Translations under genes and position numbers: made by a program
Assembly: GCA_965660875.1 (NCBI GenBank)
Contig: CBFIBQ010000010.1
Span: 1 to 64,000 of the forward strand
Source of the DNA: UBA6770 sp965660875
GTDB taxonomy: Bacteria > Bacteroidota > Bacteroidia > Flavobacteriales_G > Salibacteraceae
Direction: 5' to 3'
Length of the DNA stretch: 64,000 nt
Shown: positions 63,910 through 64,000 of the stretch, in pieces
Position numbering within the stretch: the stretch's first letter is position 1
How the letters are laid out: each line of letters begins with the position of its first letter
Notes under the pieces: generated by a model
The model's input: only the letters and a program-made list of their open reading frames with translations
Told to the model about the DNA's origin: nothing
Database searches by the model: none

Positions 63910-64000
63910 GAGTTTTTTAATGTTGGGTCTGAATCCTTGTAAAATATTGATTTCTAATCAAACAAGGGAAATATTAAGTTAAGTTATTTTCTTCCTATTA

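Overview
The window looks like a chromosomal segment of a marine-type Bacteroidota, most likely Flavobacteriales. Support comes from an AT-rich sequence, promoters of the Bacteroidota form TTG-N19/20-TAnnTTTG (clear in front of rplU, tRNA-Val and a 56-aa gene), very few Shine-Dalgarno sites, T9SS/gliding-type surface proteins, a type B succinate dehydrogenase, Bacteroidota-typical families (GSCFA, DUF2911, DUF4286, CarboxypepD_reg TonB receptors) and the purH-mreBCD-mrdA-rodA gene order. No phage, insertion sequence, integron or CRISPR array was seen. Coding density is high: several convergent genes end within a few bases of each other, and no gene-free stretch exceeds 300 bp (the longest is about 290 bp, 35093-35382, and carries regulatory sequence).

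Layout. 1-5.8 kb: start of a large secreted adhesin-like gene (cut by the window edge), a free-methionine-sulfoxide reductase with a coupled Ig-like lipoprotein, and a methionine/glutamine aminotransferase with an omega-amidase. 5.9-9.4 kb: sdhCAB with its terminator. 9.6-23.5 kb: pepP, an alpha/beta hydrolase, tRNA-Val, an ABCG-like ABC-2 exporter, a three-lipoprotein operon with SCO and cytochrome c, a predicted aminopeptidase, a TPR-SPOR protein, a half-size TauE protein with a 1090-aa outer-membrane protein, and an MBL hydrolase. 23.5-29.2 kb: kynurenine genes (kynU, GNAT, small ORF, kmo, outer-membrane protein) divergent from hemL, which is followed by a 56-aa gene. 29.3-38.6 kb: methyltransferase, a DedA-type protein, a TonB-dependent receptor, a beta-helix lipoprotein, a PhoB/PhoR-like two-component pair and a DUF389 membrane protein. 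38.7-47.3 kb: GSCFA, quinone reductase, M23 peptidase, exonuclease, enoyl-CoA hydratase, a T9SS type B protein and a beta-lactamase-like hydrolase. 47.3-54.4 kb: purH and the rod-shape/elongasome operon. 54.6-64 kb: DUF2911 protein, Asp-nucleophile hydrolase lipoprotein, yjdM, mgtE, the serS-to-rsmA operon and rplU-rpmA.

Most of the window is housekeeping. The signals most worth a second look are regulatory or architectural. First, 11-bp phased TAAC/TAAT repeats lie at the same distance from the -7 element in front of both the TonB receptor and the beta-helix lipoprotein, next to a PhoB/PhoR-like pair. Second, a perfect intrinsic terminator doubles as the coding sequence for a lipoprotein signal peptide. 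Third, a 1090-aa protein fuses a degenerate peptidase-like domain, a propeller and a barrel. Fourth, there are small membrane ORFs, one apparently broken by a stop codon. Fifth, strong Shine-Dalgarno sites precede mreB and mgtE in a lineage that rarely uses them. Several starts were moved from the longest possible ORF (including TTG and GTG starts); the reason is given in each entry.
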